DNA from: Rhynchopus sp. YZ270_cl-10
Taxonomy: Eukaryota > Euglenozoa > Diplonemea > Diplonemida > Diplonemidae
NCBI GenBank assembly: GCA_964035575.1
Contig: OZ037922.1
Coordinates: 248,001 to 312,000 of the forward strand
Reading direction: 5' to 3'
DNA: 64,000 bases
This document shows positions 32,272 to 42,829 of the stretch, one piece after another (positions within the stretch are counted from its first letter, which is position 1; each line of letters begins with the position of its first letter). A program made the position numbers and the translations under genes. The notes under the pieces were generated by a model. It saw only the letters and a program-made list of their open reading frames with translations. It had not been told where the DNA came from and did not search any database.

Positions 32272-32452
32272 GCAAATAAAAACAAAAAAACAACCAGTGA
32301 TAATAATGGTACCCAATCCAGCACACAAAAACGTTGAAGAGAGAGAAAGAAAGTATTTTCATCATATGCAATCAATAAATTGATAGTATATGGTGAGGGA
32401 TCAACAAAAATGGTCCCAGAAAGAAAAAAAAAAAAGAGAGAAAACTGTAGTT

Positions 32453-32512
32453 GTTTGATGCAGGCACCTCCGCGACTGACACACTGTACGATGCCATCCG
32501 GAGGAAAGCACA
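32453..32512 (-). repeat. Module D copy
   Basis: GATGCAGGCACCTCCGCGACTG, CACTGTACGATGCC, ATCCGGAGGAAAGCAC. Confidence 0.65.
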
Positions 32513-32576
32513 AGAAAAAGGGGAAGGGAGCAATCTGAATGGTGAATGAGCTGCTCTTTCCATACCAGAGAGGGGT

Positions 32577-32694
32577 CAGGGTTTGGCCTAACTTTCGGGT
32601 TTTTGGGTAGCCCTGTGGCATGATGGGTGGGGGGAAGGCTTTCGGGGGTTTTTTTTTGGTGATATTATTGGATGATGGCTAGGCCAAGTCCTGT
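32577..32694. mobile_element. Miniature element with CAGG ends
   Basis: Starts CAGGGTTTGGCCTAAC and ends CTAGGCCAAGTCCTG, an imperfect inverted pair over about 118 bp. The inner text resembles the left end of the element at 22585. No clear target duplication. Confidence 0.4.
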
Positions 32695-33128
32695 AAGGGG
32701 GAGGAGGGGGGGTGGGAAAACACTCTCGCCCTGCACTGTCTTGAATATCGAGAAGTTTGGGCAAAGAAATTGCTGTGTCCAAAAGGTACCGTGGCACTGT
32801 ATGTCAAAACCTTCTTCAAAAATCGAGTTTTTTCCCCCTTTTTTTTCCAAAATCGGCTCAAAGACCCTCAATACTATTTCAATTGTATTTGTCGCAAAAA
32901 GCTGATTAACATTGATTCTTTGGTGCATCTTCTCACCCCTTGCATTTCCCTCACCTCCAAAAAGCGTTTTGAACAATCAAAGAGCCGATTCAGTAAAAAA
33001 GCAAAAGGAAACAACAACAAAAAACGATTTTTTTTTCTTTTTTGACAACAACGCTCTCTTCTGTAATCTAGCGAAGAGAACTTATGCGCACGGATACTTC
33101 TGACAAAAAAAAAGGGGGGTTTTTTTTG

Positions 33129-33239
33129 TAAGCCTAAAAGCCTAAAAGCCTAAAAGCCTAAAAGCCTAAAAGCCTAAAAGCCTAAAAGCCTAAAAGCCTA
33201 AAAGCCTAAAAGCCTAAAAGCCTAAAAGCCTAAAAGCCT
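33129..33239. repeat. Octamer microsatellite (AAAAGCCT), about 14 units
   Basis: Uninterrupted 8-bp tandem array; no variant units. Confidence 0.95.
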
Positions 33240-33775
33240 CACTGTGCTTTGTCACCTTGAAAGAACCCTTTCGACGGATGACTCAGCCCTCTCTCCGAGC
33301 ACACATCTAAAGTGAAGTTGATAAGGGGAATAAAGTGGAATGTCGGCTCCTCCACAGGAGGGGGGCGCTAAGGCATCTGTGTGTGGGTTGTTGAATACCC
33401 GCAAAAAAAAAGGGGGCTATTTTTTGTGTTGTGTCGACAGGTACCCCTATAAACCCACCTTGGATGGGCATCTAGGGTCTGTGAATGTCGGAAACCTTTT
33501 GTGCGACACAAAGGTGTAACAAAAAAATTTGGTTTAGTGGTGTGGCTGAATGGGGGTGCAAAAAGTGCGCAGAAGTGCGAATCAGCCCTTGAATTTTTTT
33601 TGGTGTGGGGTGAATAAAAAAATGTGCGCAAAACAAGTGCAAATCACCCCTCCCCTTCAGGCACGCCATTTTTTGGTGTAGCTGTACACAGAGTCTTGGT
33701 TCACCCTTTTTTATTGTTTTCTCTTCCTTTTAGTAAATTTACGCATTTAATGGGATTTTCCAATTTTTTGTAGTT

Positions 33776-33833
33776 TCGACAATCACCTGTCCGAGGACGG
33801 GTTCTGTACACAAAGTCGCCCGAAGGCTAATGA
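33776..33833 (-). repeat. Module G copy
   Basis: TCGACAATCA, stem CCTGTCC/GGACGGG, then TTCTGTACACAAAGTCGCCC. Outer CGAC/GTCG pairing. Confidence 0.65.
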
Positions 33834-33894
33834 ATTTCAAAGGTATAGATGCAGATCAGCCTCAACCCAAAGAAATTACTTTTTCCTTTTTTTT

Positions 33895-33945
33895 GATAAA
33901 TTGTTTGGAGTAGTGTAGTTGCCTCGGGTTGTGTTGCCACAGTTT
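33895..33945 (-). repeat. Module B copy, 3' part lost
   Basis: GATAAATTGTTTGGAGTAGTG, TAGTTGCCTCGGGTTGTG, TTGCCACAG; the GCAATCTCCACT end is missing. Confidence 0.6.
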
Positions 33946-34351
33946 CTGTATTTTTTTTATATATACCTACAAGCGTAGCTTAAAGGAGAAATAGTTCCTC
34001 AGATACGGTCATCAATCACCCCTCCAACAGGGTTAATTGTGCAATCAACGAAAAAACCTTTTTTTCCCCTTTTACTTACCTATCAGAGTTACTATTTTTT
34101 CAAAGCACGGTGATTACTTTGAAACGAAAGAGGGGGAAATAAAAGGGGTTCTGTCCGAATGTTATTGGAAATATGAATTGTTTTCGAAAAATCAAAACTG
34201 TGGTGGGGTGAATAAAAACAATAAGTTGAAATCTATGTAAGGGGGGTTGGGTTGATAATGGTTAATATGATATTTTACTTTTATTGTGAACAACAGAATG
34301 GAACGTCTCCAACGTTGTGTCCTCGTCTTTTTATCCTTTTTTTTCTTCTTT

Positions 34352-34413
34352 GATAAATTGTTTGGAGTAGTGTAGTTGCCGGTTGTGTTGCCACAGTTGG
34401 TGCAATCTCCACT
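34352..34413 (-). repeat. Module B copy, full length
   Basis: Family B: GATAAATTGTTTGGAGTAGTG, TAGTTGC, a GTTGTGTTGCCACAG hairpin, then GCAATCTCCACT. Outer GGAG/CTCC and TTGC/GCAA pairs flank the GTG/CAC hairpin. This copy lacks CTC in the left arm. Confidence 0.7.
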
Positions 34414-34480
34414 TTCCCTTTTTTTGATAGCTGAAACGATGAACATAAGCCTCGCTTAATGACGCTACCTTCTAAAATGG

Positions 34481-34520
34481 AAGTTAGTGCAGAACGCCTC
34501 CCCTCGACACCAGGCACTGA
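34481..34520 (-). repeat. Module E copy, short form
   Basis: AGTTAGTGCAGAACGCCTCC, CCTCGACACC, AGGCACTGA: only the first stem-loop, without the T-arm-like hairpin. Confidence 0.5.
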
Positions 34521-34612
34521 AGAAAAAGAACTCTTGAAGAAAGCTGCACTGCATCCATCACTGCTGTGCACAGACATCAAATAAAAAAAAGAAAAAAAAG
34601 AAAAAAAAGTGA

Positions 34613-34675
34613 AGTTATTAATGCAGGCACCTCCGACTGACCCACGTACGATGCCAGCCATCCGGATGAAAGCAC
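34613..34675 (-). repeat. Module D copy, reference
   Basis: Family D: AATGCAGGCACCTCCGACTG, ACCCACGTACGATGCCAGCC, ATCCGGATGAAAGCAC. The CATCCGGATG palindrome and the spacing are conserved in most copies. Confidence 0.7.
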
Positions 34676-34973
34676 AAGTACCCTGCGGCCAACAACAGAA
34701 GATGTAAAAGGAAACCTAATGACTGGCCCGTACCGTAAGAGAACGAGGGCGGTTCACAACCGCTCGACAGCCGGCGGCCCACCTTCCGTTGAAGAGTTGT
34801 GAGCTTACAGGTACTGCAGTTCGCTGCACCCAACGCTTGATGCACGATAGTCTACACAAGAGAGCAGAAACCCAAAAACACAAAAAGGGGTGGGCGGGGG
34901 GGGTCACAACATCTCTCTCTTGGCGCCCCATGCTGTACCGAAAAAAAAGAAAAAAAAGAAGAGAAAGGTTCAT

Positions 34974-35010
34974 AAGATGCTATCCTAAGCCTTTCGTGCT
35001 AAGTCACCTT
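34974..35010 (-). repeat. Module C copy
   Basis: CCTAAGCCTTTCGTGCTAAG: stem and loop intact with a one-base change in the loop. Confidence 0.6.
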
Positions 35011-35120
35011 TTAAAAAAAGGGGGGTGAAGATTGATGGTTTGCGTAGACCTTTTAAGGATACAATATTGCCTCACAAAAGCAAAGAGTTGAAAACCGGGT
35101 TTCGGAAAGTTACGTTTTTT

Positions 35121-35183
35121 GATAAATTGTTGGATTAGTGTAGTTGCCTCGGTTGTGTTGCCACAGTTGTACAATATCCACTG
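35121..35183 (-). repeat. Module B copy
   Basis: GATTAGTG in place of GAGTAGTG; ACAATATCCACTGT end. Confidence 0.65.
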
Positions 35184-36197
35184 TTTTTTTTTCCACCCTG
35201 AATACCCTGAACGATACCAGTTGAAAGTTGAACAATTTCATAACAAAAAAGAGTAGCTGACATATGCTAAGACACATCTCAATAGAGAGCTCAATGCAAA
35301 GGGTGGTTCCGTACCGTTAAGAGAAAACGGAGGCGGTTCACAACCGCTCGGCGAATCATGACCTCTTTTATACCCCCCAGCCCTATTTAACGGCCAAAAA
35401 AGTTGCGTCTCTTTTGTCTTCACATTTCGTGTTGCATTGAAGCATCCACATTTTTTTTTTCTATTCGTATTTTCCCGAATTTCCCAGAAAAACCCCTTGT
35501 TGTCTATGTGGTATGAAGCTGGCGTAGAGCAGAGAAAGTTTTGAAGGAACTGGGTACTTGGTTAACTCATAATAGTGCCAAAGTAATTTATGATTCCTTC
35601 ATTTGTGCACAGAAAGTTTTTTTGTTTTTTTCTGGTTTTTGGGTTTCGTTCTTAGGGGGGTTTGAATGAAAGTTGTTGTTTTTGCTTTGTGCTCTTTTTT
35701 GGTGGTCTTTAAAAATGTACTATTTGCTTTTTTGTTTTGTTGTTGCTTTTGTGTTTTGGATCCATGAGATCCATGGGGGTCAATTTGAAATAATAGACAA
35801 AATTTTGACGCCTCCAGAAAATTTTTTTTTGTTGATTTTTGACGGGTTTGCGGGTTGACTATTTTTCATTCGAGATCAGACACTTAGGCACTCATTAAAA
35901 AAAAAGAGTAAAAATGAGCCTTTCGTGCATACTACGGAATAGTCACAAAAAAGGAGGGGAAGAGAGGGGAAGAAAAATATAAGACCCTCATACTGCGTTC
36001 ACAAGGAATGGATAAACAGAGTTGTTATAGTCTGTAGAGAAAGAGAGAGAGAGAGAGAGAGAGCATTTAGTGTTGCCTTTTTCGCAAGAGCACGACAATG
36101 TATTTTTTTTTTCTTTTCGTGGTATTGGAGGCAACCAATAAAGAGCATAATAAAGAGAAATTTTTTTGAAAGAAACAAAGAAAGGGAAAAAAAGGGA

Positions 36198-36273
36198 ATT
36201 TAGTGCAAAACGCCTCTGGGACGCAGGCACACTGACACTTCCGCGGGGTTATCGAACCCCCGGAGTGTTGCAC
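36198..36273 (-). repeat. Module E copy, full length
   Basis: CACTTCCGCGGGG hairpin arm; first stem has an extra CA (GGCACACTG). Confidence 0.7.
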
Positions 36274-36622
36274 ATTGGGAGTTGCCTGGCAGGGGAAAAC
36301 TGTAAGCAGGTATACAATATTAGTCACTTAGTCACCTTCGTCTGAATAAATCCTGGACCTAAAAACGCTGAAACAGAGGCGTGAAGTTTGACGAAGAAAA
36401 GAAAAGGCACACACTTCAATAAAATTTCAAAAAGACGGATATACCTTGCAACCTCTAAAAATGCTAAACGCAGCTCAGTCGGGGAGGGGAAAAAAAAAAC
36501 ACAAAAGTAACTAAAAGAGAAGCCTTTCTTCATTAAATGCTCAGAGAAGCATTTCATGTCGTAAGACGGCTCTCTGTACATGCACATCTAGGGGTCGCTA
36601 CCGAAAATCATTTGACTCCATG

Positions 36623-36722
36623 ACAAAGCCCTCTCATGACAGTGTACCTTTGGTACAACAACCGGTACATCGTGGCTGGGCCCATGCAATCCTACATACA
36701 TTTTCGTGGGTTTACATCTGGA
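36623..36722 (-). repeat. Module F copy
   Basis: GCCCTCTCATGACAGTGTACC, GGTACAACAACCGGTACATC, and TTTTCGTGGGTTTACATCTG. More diverged than the 7605 copy. Confidence 0.6.
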
Positions 36723-36738
36723 AAAAAAAAAAAAAATG

Positions 36739-36816
36739 GTAAGTTGCTGATGCAGGCACACACCTCCGACTGACACTCACACTACTGCCAGCTATCTGGA
36801 TGAACGCACAAATTGA
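36739..36816 (-). repeat. Module D copy
   Basis: GATGCAGGCACACACCTCCG, ACTGCCAGCTATCTGGATGA. A module F copy ends only about 17 bases before it. Confidence 0.6.
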
Positions 36817-36859
36817 AGAAAAAAAGGGGGGGAAAAAAGCACATTTTTTTTTTTTTTTT

Positions 36860-36925
36860 GAAAAAAATGTTGGAGTAGTTGTAGTTGCCTCGGGTTGTGT
36901 TGCCACAGTTTGTGCAATCTCCACT
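36860..36925 (-). repeat. Module B copy
   Basis: TTGGAGTAGTTGTAGTTGCC, TTGTGCAATCTCCACT. The GATAAATTG start is replaced by GAAAAAAATG. Confidence 0.65.
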
Positions 36926-37666
36926 TAATCTCCACTGTATTTTTTTTTTTTGTTGTACAAGACAATGTTCATGACAGCAGGTGTATACTTTGCGTAACAG
37001 GGCTGCCCAACTTGTACAGTTCATGGAATACAATGCAGATGCCACACCGCATAATTGCCTAATGTACGCATTAAATACGAATTCTGTCTATTTGTAGACC
37101 TATTTAGCGCATAGCAATACTATATAGGTGGCAATCCATGAAATAAAGAAATAGAAACTTAACACTCATCACACGATAAAACCCATGGGAGAGGTTGTGG
37201 TGAAACGCACACACCTCGACCTGTTTGGTGAGGAGTGGCTCTGCAGCGCGGTTCGTCCCTAGAACCGCGAGTGTGTTCAAAATGCTTTGTTTCTATTTCC
37301 TCCTTCATTTCATGAGGTGACAAGAAAAAAAAGGTACGAAAAAAGATACACCCAAGCCAGTTGTGTTTAAGTCACCCTGAAGGGGGGAGAGAGGGAGGGA
37401 CGAGAAAATAAATGATAAGATGGGCTGCGAGAGGAACACAAAAATTAAAAAAAAAAAAAAGACAAAATCAACCGAGCGGGATAAGTACATGCAGGGGTGT
37501 TAAATCAAAAGATATAACGTTGTAACGTTATAACATTTGATGTGCGTCGGTGCATGTAGATATAGTGAACAAATAATTTTTGACTGAGATAACAGGAACG
37601 TGTCCTGCCACTGCTTTTTTTTTTTGAAAGAAAAAAATATGAAAAAGAAAAAGGAGGGGGGGGAAG

Positions 37667-37708
37667 TGAAGTTGGATAGTGCAAACACCTCTGGGGATAG
37701 GCACTGAA
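37667..37708 (-). repeat. Module E copy, short form
   Basis: GTTGGATAGTGCAAACACC, TCTGGGGATAGGCACTG. Confidence 0.5.
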
Positions 37709-37883
37709 AATAAACAAAAAACAAAAAAGAAAAAAAGAAGACAGGCAAACTCTCCTTTCTAGGAGCTTTATTCACTACAAAATATTTCAAAATGAAAACA
37801 AAAAAAATAAAATGAAATACAAACCTAATAATGTGGCAACTAACGTTCCGATGATCGAGAGATGAAAAACGGAAAAAAGAAAT

Positions 37884-37953
37884 GGTAATTGTTGATGCAG
37901 GCACACCTCCGACTGACCCACGGTACAATGCCAGCCTTCCGGATGAACGCACA
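37884..37953 (-). repeat. Module D copy
   Basis: GATGCAGGCACACCTCCGAC, CGGTACAATGCCAGCC, TTCCGGATGAACGCAC. Confidence 0.65.
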
Positions 37954-38083
37954 ATGAAAAGAAAGGCAGGGTGTACCCCTATTCCTTTGTCGCTCGAGCT
38001 GTTCTGAGTTTTCTTGCTTTCTTTCTCGCAAAATATTGTGGGAAAAAAACAAAACAAAAACAAAAAAAACAAGCAATTGAAAG

Positions 38084-38151
38084 TGCTCCGGGAGGGGTCG
38101 ATATTGACACGTCGCTGACAGGTCGTTGACCGACTTCCGAAAGCACCAGCA
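38084..38151. repeat. Short GTGCTCC...GAAAGCAC element
   Basis: GTGCTCCGGGAGGGGTCGAT, GACACGTCGCTGACAGG, ACTTCCGAAAGCACC with imperfect inverted ends. The same element occurs in reverse at 59232-59285, and a longer relative is near 41275-41375. Unlike the modules, it is found in both orientations. Confidence 0.55.
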
Positions 38152-38557
38152 ATTGCAATAATCTTCCCGTCATTTTTGGTTTTCCTTCAGGCCGGGATCT
38201 TTTGTGATCATTTTTTTTTGTCAAGAACTTTGTGCAAAAAGGTTTTGCAAAAGATTTTACTTTGACGATGATTTTCTTTTGCCGTCGGGTTTAAAGAACA
38301 AAAACAAAACCTTGTCAGATGAATGTACCCCACTCATGAACACACCTTTTTAAAAGAAGATAATAAACGTGTACTTTTAAAATTTGTGGTGGCGCATCTC
38401 AAGAAAAAAGGGGGATTTTTTATCGAATGCAAAGGCAAAAAAAAATCTTTTGTTTGGTTATAGACAACATAAAGTCGCTAGCTATTAATGAGAGCTGCTT
38501 TTTGAATGGCAAAAAAACATCAAAAAAAGCTACGAGATTATTTTGTTACCTTTTTTC

Positions 38558-40093
38558 CAGGGTAGATCCTTATTTTCGCTAAAAACGCTAAAAATCCCAG
38601 ATTTATTTTCGTTTTTTTCCTTTTTTTTTTCTCTCCCATTTTTGAAATTTTTCCGCGCAGGCCTGACGCTAACTTTCAGGTTTTTGGGAAATCGTGGGGG
38701 TTGATGGTTTGTCCGCGAGCGCAGCGAGCGGAAAAATAGAGTGACAGTCTAAAAAAAAATCCAACAAGCAGGTTGGTACTGTACTGAGGCAGAACAGCGG
38801 TGTTTTTTTTACACATCTCAGCTGTCGTAGAACTAAACCCCAGGGGATAATATAGGTTTTGGGGTTTTTCGCTGAAACTCGGTCGAGCCCAACCCAGCTC
38901 GTTAGGGCCTCCGGCGGAATGTGAGAATTCCTCGGTTATCCCACTGCGGAGTTCGGCACTGTATTGATATTTGCACCAGGCACACGCAGTGACCTCAGTA
39001 TATTTACAAAAAGAAACGGCGGTCGTGGCACCCATGGCGAAGCCACGGTACGCAACATTTCTGAAAATGCTGCCATAAAACGGCACTGTAGTTGGTAATT
39101 ATCAACAGTTACCGTAAATTTTACTTCCAGATTTTGCTGAAACGAAAGTTTCTGGCGAAGCCACGGTACGCAACATTTCAAAAAATTGCGCTCAAAATTG
39201 CACATTTTTACTGCCAAACTAGTCATGGGAAGGGTGGGTTGCAATCTTGCGCCGCAGGCACGGTACGCTACTTTTCTCCTTTCGCATGCTTCCTTTTCCT
39301 TCGGCATTTGACCAATTATATCGCATTCTGGCTGTGACCCTTGTCGGACACTGCGCCCTCTGACAAGGGTAATACTTTCTAGAAACATTCTGAAAAAAAG
39401 TGGTAGTGCCCGGTATTAGAAAGAAAAATTTCAAAATTAAATAGGTAGTGCCGATGCACCGGCAGTTTGGGTAGGCGAGACCGCATTGGGTGACCTCCGC
39501 GAGCGCAGCGAGCGGAAATTTTTTTCTGCAGTTTTTGGGCAAAGTTCAAAATCCCACCAAAAATTAAGTGGGGATTTTCGACAACAATACTGGGGCCTTA
39601 TGGGTTTTTGAAGTCTTTATTATTGGATCTCATACTCCGTACAGGTGACTCATACCCGACCTTTAACACACACTTCTTCGAAACCTCCACCCTCAGCACC
39701 AACCCTTTTACAATGGTCCGCTTTGCGGGTTTGTGGACATAGTAATTGTGTTCTTCAAAAATATGCTTCAAAATTGTCTTATGCAAGGTGACACTGAGCA
39801 TTGACACTCATTGGTCCTTGTCTTATGAAGTGAAGACAAATATTAAAGGGGCATTAAGGGGCGGGCCGAAGGCCAGCCAAAAAAACGGTAGCGAACTTTT
39901 ATTTTTTTTTTCCTTTTGGTTTCCCCCTTATTTTGACTTTCCGGATCGATCGCGGACCGTGGTGGTGCCACTCTGTGGCTGGAAATTAGTAGGTAACCAA
40001 AAAAATGGGCCAGAGAAAAAAGGGAAAAAAAAAAGGAAAAAAAAATAAAAAATCTCGAATCCTTATTTTCACTTTCGCTAAGGATCTACCCTG
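38558..40093. mobile_element. hAT-like non-autonomous DNA transposon
   Basis: Ends CAGGGTAGATCCTTA and its exact complement enclose 1536 bp. A perfect 8-bp duplication CTTTTTTC lies at 38550-38557 and 40094-40101; because it is low in complexity it is weaker proof than the others, but it abuts both ends exactly. No transposase frame. The interior includes the left end of the 22585-type family at 38659 and two GCGAAGCCACGGTACGCAAC segments. Confidence 0.75.
38659..39260. mobile_element. Partial relative of the 22585 element, nested
   Basis: CAGGCCTGACGCTAAC at 38659 is identical to the 22585 end and the next 30 bases are close. GCGAAGCCACGGTACGCAAC recurs at 39032 and 39158. I find no matching right end, so the copy is truncated; its right limit is approximate. 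Confidence 0.5.
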
Positions 40094-40233
40094 CTTTTTT
40101 CTCAAACTTTTTTTTTTTGTGTCTCTTTTCGGAAATGGGGGGAGTCGACAAACAATTTAAAACAAAAGAATGAAACACATTCTCGAAAAGATGACAGGAT
40201 CTAACGAGGTGGTCTTTTTTTTCTTTTTTCTTT

Positions 40234-40296
40234 GATAAATTGTTGGAGTAGTGTAGTTGCCTCGGTTGTGTTGCCACAGTTGTGCAATCTCCACTG
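40234..40296 (-). repeat. Module B copy, reference
   Basis: GATAAATTGTTGGAGTAGTG, TAGTTGCCTCGGTTGTGTTG, CCACAGTTGTGCAATCTCC, ACTGT. The commonest form. Confidence 0.7.
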
Positions 40297-40878
40297 TCGA
40301 TCTTTTGTTTTCGTTTTTTCTCTTTGCTGTCATGCTTTGGAATGGGGTAGTGGGGAGGGTGGGGAAGGGGGTAGGCTTTTGTTTGCCACATCCTGGGGGA
40401 CAAAAAGATAAAGAAACACCACGTTACCAGAATGAAGAAGAAGAAGAAAAAGCTGTAAACTTCCAAGATAAATATGCGTCACGTGGCCATACACATCTTT
40501 GAAAATACAGGAGGGGGGGGCACATGGTCCATCTCAGGAGTAATACCGCACATCACATTATTGGTTTTCAAACACAGGAAAAAAAGCGATTTTATTTTTT
40601 TTGAAAGAAACGAAAGAAACAAAAACGTACAGGAAAAAGAAAAAAAAAATATTTTTTGGAAAGGAACAAAAGGGGGCAACCCCGAAGGGGGGAGAGGGAG
40701 GAACAGGTGGAGGGGGAAATTACGTATCAGAAACGTAGGGCGATACGCAGAGCACGTAAATAAAAGGTGAATGTAGGTTTCTCGGTGCACAAACAAACAT
40801 GCAGAAAAAAGTGAAAGTCCCTCTTCTGTCTTGCTCTGGTGGCACGAAACCGAATCCATTCAGTAATTTTATTTTATT

Positions 40879-40927
40879 GAAAACTTGGTTGTATTAGTGT
40901 AGCCACCCGAGGATGAACTCCACTATT
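40879..40927 (-). repeat. Module A copy
   Basis: CACCCGAGGATGAACTC centre, differing from the CACCCTAGAGTGTGCTC centre of other copies while TAGTG and CACTA are kept. A module G follows after 6 bases. Confidence 0.7.
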
Positions 40928-40932
40928 TTATT

Positions 40933-40988
40933 GTTGTATCGACAATCACCTACTGAGGTAGGATCTGTACACAATGTCGCCCTAAGGC
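40933..40988 (-). repeat. Module G copy
   Basis: TCGACAATCA, stem CCTAC/GTAGG, ATCTGTACACAATGTCGCCC. Outer CGACA/TGTCG. Confidence 0.65.
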
Positions 40989-41051
40989 TTTGTACTTAAT
41001 CGGTATGGACGGAGGCCATCCTCAACCCTAGAAATTTATTTTTACTTTTTT

Positions 41052-41115
41052 GATAGATTGTTGGAGTAGTGTAGTTTGCCTCGGTTGTGTTGCCACAGTT
41101 GTGCACTCTCCACTG
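41052..41115 (-). repeat. Module B copy
   Basis: GATAGATTGTTGGAGTAGTG start and GTGCACTCTCCACTGT end; followed within 20 bases by module A. Confidence 0.65.
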
Positions 41116-41133
41116 TCCAACAATTTTTTTTTT

Positions 41134-41179
41134 GAAAACTTGGTATTAGTGTAGACACCCGAGGGATGAACACCACTAT
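41134..41179 (-). repeat. Module A copy
   Basis: Shortened start (GAAAACTTGGTATTAGTG) and centre ACACCCGAGGGATGAACAC. Confidence 0.65.
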
Positions 41180-41731
41180 TCTTTTCTCTCTCTCGATGCT
41201 GGGACTAATGTAGTCTAGCCCACGCAAATTTGGCTGTACTGTTTTGCTTCTTTCCCCCCTCCCTCCTTCTGGTGTTACCGAAGTCCTGTCGGGGACCTGT
41301 CAGTTTCGGGGGTTGTTACCATTAAAAATGGACCCCCCCTTGTGTCGGGGACCTGTCAGTATTGGCACTTTCGGGAACACCGTCTAAGACAAAATGCTTT
41401 TATTTTACTGCGCATTTTTAGAACCCAAGGACGAGCACAGTAGGGGAAGTATGCTATCACAGCAGGAGGTTTGAACTCAAGTAAAATTGTCTTTTTTTTT
41501 TCAAATCCAAATAAATCAGAAAACCCTTCGGTCTTCAGAGGAAAAAAGAGTGGGCAACTTTAAAAAATCGTGTATTTTCGCAGAAAAAGAATGAAAAAAA
41601 AAGAAAAATAATAATAAAAGAACTCGCGAAAAAGAAGGAATGAGCACCGGGCTACATACCCCCAAAATAATTTTTTTTTTTGAATGAAATTGACACGCAC
41701 AGCTCTTGAAAGGAAAAAAGAAGAAAAAGAA

Positions 41732-41775
41732 AAGTGAAAAACGCCTCACCCTTCATCGGCGGACGCAGACACTGG
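41732..41775 (-). repeat. Module E copy, short form
   Basis: ACGCCTCACCCTTCATCGGC then GGACGCAGACACTGG: inner CGCC/GGCG pairing, no outer GTGC. Confidence 0.5.
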
Positions 41776-41804
41776 AGAAAAAAAAAATTCTTTTTTTTTT
41801 TTGA

Positions 41805-41832
41805 AAGATGAATGTGCCTCTCGTGCACAAAC
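41805..41832 (-). repeat. Module C copy, alternative stem
   Basis: GATGAATGTGCCTCTCGTGC ACA: stem TGTGC/GCACA replaces CTAAGC/GCTTAG around the same loop. Confidence 0.5.
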
Positions 41833-42059
41833 GCCTACAAAAATAAAAAGGACTAGGTAGAGATTTGGTTGTGAACCCCAGATGCATTACTTTCCATGGA
41901 AGGGGCTGCATTGTGTGAACTGTATCACTTCAGCACAACTAACAACGACAACAACAAAAATCCCACCTGGCTTTTGCCTGGGATTTGGTGGACTTTAAAT
42001 ACCATCAAGCTCCATCAAATTTCAGGCAAAATCAGGTTGGAAAATAATTTTTTTTTTTC

Positions 42060-42124
42060 GATAAATTGTTGGAGTAGTGTAGTTGCCTCGGGTTGTGTTG
42101 TCACAGTTTGTGCAATCTCCACTG
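42060..42124 (-). repeat. Module B copy
   Basis: As 40234 but TTGTCACAG in the hairpin. Confidence 0.7.
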
Positions 42125-42233
42125 TTTTTAAAAAAAAAACCTGTACGGAACCCTTTGTGGAAAACCATGATTGGGTATGAGCCCCTCTTTTCATGCATCG
42201 CTCTAAAAGTAAAAAAGAAAAAAGAAAATTTGT

Positions 42234-42262
42234 AAGATGAATGTGTCTCTAGTGCACACATA
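42234..42262 (-). repeat. Module C copy, alternative stem
   Basis: GATGAATGTGTCTCTAGTGC ACACA: paired TGTGT/ACACA arms. Confidence 0.4.
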
Positions 42263-42714
42263 CACACACACACACATTGATGGGGCCATATTCTGCGCAA
42301 GAATTACCCCTAAATATGGTTACCAAACATACACACATACACACACAAAAGGTTATATTCCGACAGGAATAACCCACACCTGTTCTCAAAACACACACAA
42401 ACACATCTTTTTACCACTATCGAAAAAACTAATAAAAGAAAAGTTTTTATCCTGATGAACTACCTCAGCCCCTCTCTGTGCTCAGGCGCTTTTCAAACAA
42501 AACATCCAAGGTTTACGTTCTTTTCCTAACGCGGGTCAGAGTTTGTTACTTTAAAAAAACGTCAAAAAAAAAAAAAAAACACAAAAAAACCCCCACCCCC
42601 ACTCAGAACAAAAAATGTTCGAAATATAAGTTGTATTTTGTGCACAGCGAGATCCTCTATATTAGCCGCCACTCGAGGATTATGTACACTTTTTTTTTTT
42701 TGTTCTTCTTTTGT

Positions 42715-42764
42715 GAAAACTTGCGTAGGGTATAGGGTACACACCCGAAGATGAACACCACTAT
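42715..42764 (-). repeat. Module A copy, divergent
   Basis: GAAAACTTGCGTAGGGTATA then GGGTACACACCCGAAGATG and AACACCACTATA. Lies just beyond the stop of the receptor gene. Confidence 0.55.
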
Positions 42765-42829
42765 ATTTTTTTTTTTTGCCAAACACTAAAGAACCACTAC
42801 AAAACCCCGCATTCACTCCTCCGCCCAAT

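Larger units (their letters stand above)
31088..42829. other. Gene-poor repeat-rich stretch
   Basis: Almost 12 kb without a supportable gene. It contains about 25 modules of families A to G, each set off by A/T tracts, and a hAT-like element. Frames present are short and follow homopolymer runs. Confidence 0.6.

Noticed and set aside
33129-33239. CRISPR-like array
   Set aside because: Contiguous octamers with no spacers in a eukaryotic context; a plain microsatellite.
31088-42829. Numerous minus-strand frames rich in F, L and S
   Set aside because: They are translations of poly-A/T tracts; no conserved motif and no domain.
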